Part shown: positions 7,173 to 10,000 of the stretch, piece by piece
Layout: each line of letters opens with the position of its first letter
Position numbering within the stretch: position 1 is the stretch's first letter
NCBI GenBank assembly: GCA_020216655.1
Contig: JAIWNU010000069.1
Span: forward strand, 1-10,000
Direction of reading: 5' to 3'
Length of the DNA: 10,000 nucleotides
Origin: Treponema sp.
GTDB taxonomy: Bacteria > Spirochaetota > Spirochaetia > Treponematales > Breznakiellaceae
Position numbers and translations under genes: made by a program
Notes under the pieces: generated by a model
The model's database searches: none
Told to the model about the DNA's origin: nothing
What the model saw: the letters and a program-made list of their open reading frames with translations, nothing else

Positions 7173-9116
7173 TTAAACACTATCTGCAATTTCTACCATT
7201 CGTCGCAGCCATGCCAGGAGGTCCCGCTCCATCCTGCTGTCCTGGCCCGATACATCTGCCATAATCCGAAACACCGGTTCGGTGCCCGAACCGCGCATCC
7301 AGATATAGGCTATTTCAAGATTCTGATGATTTCTAAAAAGAATTTTAAGGCCGCCCTTTCCGGCTTCCTTAAACTGTTGAATGTTTCTTTTTTCTTCCAT
7401 TCCGTTATAGGCCAAAGCTTCCCATTCTACAATTCCATAACGGCTGGCCAATTCTTCCTTTCGCTGTTCCCATTCCCGGAGGAAGACGGACTGGAACCGT
7501 TCTTTAAGCAATCCATGATCGCTTGTTTTAATTTTAAGTATTGCATCACTTACATAGGCACTGGTGGTGACAAAACTTGGCAGGGTACCGATTATCGTTG
7601 AAAGGGTAAAATCATCCCGGTAGGCTTCGGCCTGGCCTGATAACTCACACCATATTTCAAAGAGTCCCATGGTATCCTTATGGCTGCGAATAGTGAGCAG
7701 TTTAAGTATGGAGCCAATGGTGTCGATGGGGTCCCGGACCGAAGATGGATAGGTAATGTTTCCCCCCGCAGCTCCTTCTCCCAAAATGCGTACCTTGTAT
7801 CCCTGTTCTCGTAAACGACGGGCAAGGCCCACGACGTTTGCTTCACCGACTTCCGCCCGGAAAACCGAAACATCAAAGGCCTGGGCGATTCTGTCGATTC
7901 TCATTGAGGTAGGATCGTTTATAGCCACCGCTACCTTATCGATGGCATTCCCCTTTTTATCGTACCGAAGTTCCCCGGTAAATACCATGTGGGATAATTC
8001 GGCGACACAGCAGAGGGCAAATACTTCCTGGGCTTCGAGACTGCGGCCCGATTTTAGTTTTTCGTCCCAAATGACTAAATTGCCCCTATCTCCATCACAA
8101 TCAGGTACATAACCCAAAACAAAGATTTCATTTTTATTGTGTAAGGCTTCCAAAGCCTGTCTGCATGGTTCTAGAGATTCTCCTTCGGGAACAATGCGAT
8201 GAGCGATTTCCCGCGGTTTTGCATTCATGGTTTCTACTGTACAGCCAAGGGACTCAAGAAAATAGGTATCGATACTGGTTGTACGGGCCGAACCATTAAA
8301 ATCAATCAGTATGCCAAGGCCATTCTGTTTTGTGGTTTCCCTGATAAATGAATAGACTCGGTCTTGCATATCCGGATCAGCACTACCGGTAATAACTTCA
8401 TGGGTAAATAAAAGGTATGCGGCGAAGGCTTCTCGTTTTACGAGGCCGCTGTTTTCATACGCCGTAGCGACTTTGGTTTTGGGGAGGGATCTCAGGAGAC
8501 TCTTAATAGTTTCAAGGTTGTTCTTATCGTGTATAGCTTTTTGGAAATATTCTATGAGTAGCTTTGCTTCCGAAGCAGGCAAGACCCCTCCGTCATTAAG
8601 GCCGAATTTAATACCATTATGACCAATAGGATTGTGGCTTGCGGATATATATACAAAACCATCAATGTGTTCTTTTGAATTTTGGGGAGCCAAGCCGCCT
8701 TTCCTGCTGTAGGCCATTAGTTCCGGAGCAGAAATAATGAACGCATAGCGGACTTCGCAACCCGCTGCGAGGAGTGTCTTGAGCATCACATCCGCAATTG
8801 CCGTTCCGGTGGGCCGTGAATCCTGCCCCATAAGAATTACGGGCTTTGAATTGCCGGATTTTGTTTTGATATATTCAGCAAATACCTTAGCCGCGGTGGC
8901 TGCAATAATCTGATGGGCCGTACTGATGGTGCTGTCCTGATCCTCTTCGTTGCCGCTGGGGGCAAATACGGTACGCCAGCCTGAGGGGGATAAAATAAAT
9001 CGTTCAAGGGCGTGTTCAATTTCTGTGTGGACCTCGACTTCCGTTACGTTTTCAAAGGGGATATAGTCTGGATCACCTAATAGAAATCCCGTATCCAGGT
9101 GACGAATGGGTGCCAT
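7173..9116 (-). CDS. Phosphoglucomutase/phosphomannomutase family protein (alpha-D-phosphohexomutase)
   Basis: Enzymes of this family move a phosphate between C1 and C6 of hexoses through a phosphoserine, linking glycolysis to sugar-nucleotide and polysaccharide synthesis in the cytoplasm. The four family loops are present in order. The active-site serine loop is SASHNP with Ser160 as phosphoserine. The Mg-binding loop is DCDGDR at 339-344. The sugar-specificity loop is GEGAAGGN at 446-453, and the phosphate-binding loop is RGSGTEP at 608-614. At 647 residues it is longer than the usual 450-580. Extra sequence lies at the N-terminus (about 1-90, before the VILMGQDSRPTG strand) and between the third and fourth loops. 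The specificity loop differs from the common GEESGH form, so glucose, mannose or another hexose cannot be chosen. The start is supported by AAGGAG nine bases upstream. The PUR-domain gene follows 15 bases after the stop. No convincing promoter is visible upstream. Confidence 0.93.
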   Translation of the reverse strand: MAPIRHLDTGFLLGDPDYIPFENVTEVEVHTEIEHALERFILSPSGWRTVFAPSGNEEDQDSTISTAHQIIAATAAKVFAEYIKTKSGNSKPVILMGQDSRPTGTAIADVMLKTLLAAGCEVRYAFIISAPELMAYSRKGGLAPQNSKEHIDGFVYISASHNPIGHNGIKFGLNDGGVLPASEAKLLIEYFQKAIHDKNNLETIKSLLRSLPKTKVATAYENSGLVKREAFAAYLLFTHEVITGSADPDMQDRVYSFIRETTKQNGLGILIDFNGSARTTSIDTYFLESLGCTVETMNAKPREIAHRIVPEGESLEPCRQALEALHNKNEIFVLGYVPDCDGDRGNLVIWDEKLKSGRSLEAQEVFALCCVAELSHMVFTGELRYDKKGNAIDKVAVAINDPTSMRIDRIAQAFDVSVFRAEVGEANVVGLARRLREQGYKVRILGEGAAGGNITYPSSVRDPIDTIGSILKLLTIRSHKDTMGLFEIWCELSGQAEAYRDDFTLSTIIGTLPSFVTTSAYVSDAILKIKTSDHGLLKERFQSVFLREWEQRKEELASRYGIVEWEALAYNGMEEKRNIQQFKEAGKGGLKILFRNHQNLEIAYIWMRGSGTEPVFRIMADVSGQDSRMERDLLAWLRRMVEIADSV

Positions 9117-9125
9117 TCAATACTG

Positions 9126-9131
9126 CTCCTT
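9126..9131 (-). promoter_or_regulatory. Ribosome binding site of the phosphohexomutase gene
   Basis: AAGGAG on the minus strand ends 9 bases before the ATG at 9116. It is a near-ideal Shine-Dalgarno sequence and supports this start over later in-frame methionines. Confidence 0.82.
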
Positions 9132-9204
9132 CCCTAGCATACTTGCGTATAGGAAAAACAGTATACACAAAAGCTTATGCCTCGTCTATCTATATAGAAC
9201 AGCC

Positions 9205-9232
9205 TTGGCAAAACTTGGAATATTAATATAAT
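9205..9232 (+). promoter_or_regulatory. Sigma-70-type promoter of mnmA
   Basis: TTGGCA (9205-9210) and a perfect TATAAT (9227-9232) are separated by 16 bases, a near-consensus housekeeping promoter. Transcription would be expected to begin about 7 bases after the -10 box, near 9239-9240. That is almost at the mnmA ATG at 9241. There is no ribosome site with usable spacing; AGG at 9237-9239 is one base from the ATG. The transcript is therefore predicted to be leaderless or nearly so. Confidence 0.68.
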
Positions 9233-9240
9233 AGTCAGGT

Positions 9241-10000
9241 ATGCTGAATCTCGATACGCTCCAAGAATTGCCTCTTCCACCCCCGGGCTCTGTAGTTGCC
9301 GTAGCCATGTCCGGCGGTGTTGACTCCTCTCTTGTGGCCCACCTTATGGCAGAACGGGGCTGTAAGGTTGTTGGGGTAACCATGAAAGTTTATGATGGTT
9401 CTATCGCCTTTCCTGAAGGTGCGGGAAATGGCTGCTATGGCCCCGATGAGGAAGAAGATGAAGCTGCCTGCCGCAGGTTGTGCGAAAAATTGCAAGCAGA
9501 ATATGTAGTAATTGACTTATCAAAACCCTATGGCAAAGAAGTTCTTGAATATTTTAAAAGTGAATACAAGCTGGGCCGCACCCCGAATCCATGCCTTCGC
9601 TGCAATCCGCTCATCAAATTTGGTCTCCTTCCGATGGCGCTCCGGGAGCGGGGCTATCATTTTAACTATTATGTAACCGGTCATTATGCAAGGCTCCTCT
9701 CGCCCTATGGTGAATCAGAACAGGGCGTTTATCTTGCGCCGGGGCTGGATCCTTTTAAGGACCAAAGCTATTTTCTGCAGCGGGTGGGGCAGGATATTTT
9801 AAAGATAACACGGTTCCCTTTAGGATCTCTCAGGAAAGAAGAGGTTCGCCAGCTTGCCCGGGAACGGGGTCTTGAGGTGGCGGAAAAAAAAGACAGCCAG
9901 GATTTCGTTGCAAAAGAAGATTATGAAACCTTGTTTGCCCAGGATGGGCTTAAAGCGGGTAACATCGTTGATACTCGGGGAAGGGTGTTGGGAGAACATC
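9241..10000 (+). CDS. mnmA: tRNA-specific 2-thiouridylase MnmA, 3' end beyond the window
   Basis: MnmA adenylates and then thiolates C2 of wobble uridine 34 in Lys, Glu and Gln tRNAs, using sulfur relayed from a cysteine desulfurase. The first 253 residues are visible. The ATP-binding PP-loop SGGVDSS is at 24-30. The catalytic-cysteine motif TPNPCLRCN (114-122) keeps Cys118 and Cys121. YVTGHYAR (144-151), FKDQSYFLQRV (172-182) and GRVLGEH at the end of the visible part also match the family. The segment that normally reads D-S-x-G-I-C-F or D-S-Q-D-I-C-F is DSQDFVA (218-224), so the second catalytic cysteine is replaced by Val223. Good family sequence continues on both sides in the same frame, so this is not a frameshift. 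A CYGPDEEED segment (65-73) and extra cysteines at 77 and 81 point to a subgroup different from the E. coli enzyme. The ATG at 9241 is the first possible start, because TAG at 9232-9234 closes the frame upstream. Confidence 0.92.
   Translation, partial: MLNLDTLQELPLPPPGSVVAVAMSGGVDSSLVAHLMAERGCKVVGVTMKVYDGSIAFPEGAGNGCYGPDEEEDEAACRRLCEKLQAEYVVIDLSKPYGKEVLEYFKSEYKLGRTPNPCLRCNPLIKFGLLPMALRERGYHFNYYVTGHYARLLSPYGESEQGVYLAPGLDPFKDQSYFLQRVGQDILKITRFPLGSLRKEEVRQLARERGLEVAEKKDSQDFVAKEDYETLFAQDGLKAGNIVDTRGRVLGEH

Larger units (their letters stand above)
9117..9240. other. Divergent intergenic region between phosphohexomutase gene and mnmA
   Basis: This AT-rich spacer of 124 bp holds the ribosome site of the minus-strand mutase gene at one end and the mnmA promoter at the other. 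I found no good paired -35/-10 for the mutase: candidate TATACG and TATGCT boxes on the minus strand lack a -35 at proper distance. A short GTATAC palindrome is the only other visible pattern. Confidence 0.7.

Noticed and set aside
7113..7601. 162-residue plus-strand frame antisense to the PUR and mutase genes
   Set aside because: Both minus-strand genes have strong family motifs and ribosome sites; this frame has neither.
7756..8112. 118-residue plus-strand frame within the mutase gene
   Set aside because: It is antisense to the conserved metal and sugar loops and is explained as a shadow of that gene.
9140..9200. Possible minus-strand promoter for the mutase gene
   Set aside because: TATACG- and TATGCT-like boxes exist, but no -35 hexamer sits at acceptable spacing.
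9884..9891. A8 run next to the altered MnmA cysteine motif, considered as a frameshift or slippage site
   Set aside because: Family-like sequence continues in the same frame before and after the run, so the missing cysteine is not caused by a shifted frame.

Overview
The window looks like chromosomal DNA from a spirochaete of the Treponema type. The clearest marker is a PUR-domain protein at 6738-7157 that closely resembles the Borrelia nucleic-acid-binding protein BpuR. A large, divergent phosphohexomutase and a set of exported proteins fit the same group. This assignment comes from recalled family resemblance, not from a database search. No mobile element, CRISPR array, tRNA or rRNA is visible, and nearly every base is coding.

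Layout. Positions 1-6654 form one tight plus-strand gene run with junctions of +8, +2, +3 and -1 bases. It holds the 3' part of a phosphoribosyltransferase gene, then three genes for exported proteins, then rnhB (ribonuclease HII). The exported proteins are a 920-residue protein with a chitobiase-C-like module and a beta-helix, a 549-residue mostly helical protein, and a 353-residue lipoprotein. A perfect 14-bp inverted repeat at 6691-6738 lies where this run meets a minus-strand pair, the phosphohexomutase gene (7173-9116) followed by the PUR-domain gene. A 124-bp divergent spacer separates the mutase from mnmA (plus strand, from 9241, cut by the window end). mnmA has a near-consensus promoter placed so close to the start codon that its mRNA may be leaderless.

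How the genes fit together. The phosphoribosyltransferase and RNase HII are housekeeping enzymes that bracket three proteins of unknown function, all carrying export signals. These three may act together in the periplasm or outer envelope, though only co-location supports that. The mutase supplies or consumes hexose-1-phosphates, and its short spacing to the PUR-domain gene suggests co-expression of central sugar metabolism with a nucleic-acid-binding regulator. MnmA modifies tRNA wobble uridine; this version lacks the usual second catalytic cysteine.

I see no clear new defence or mobile system. The points most worth a second look are the uncharacterised three-gene envelope cassette, the cysteine-deficient MnmA with its possibly leaderless mRNA, and the PUR protein with an unusual basic tail.
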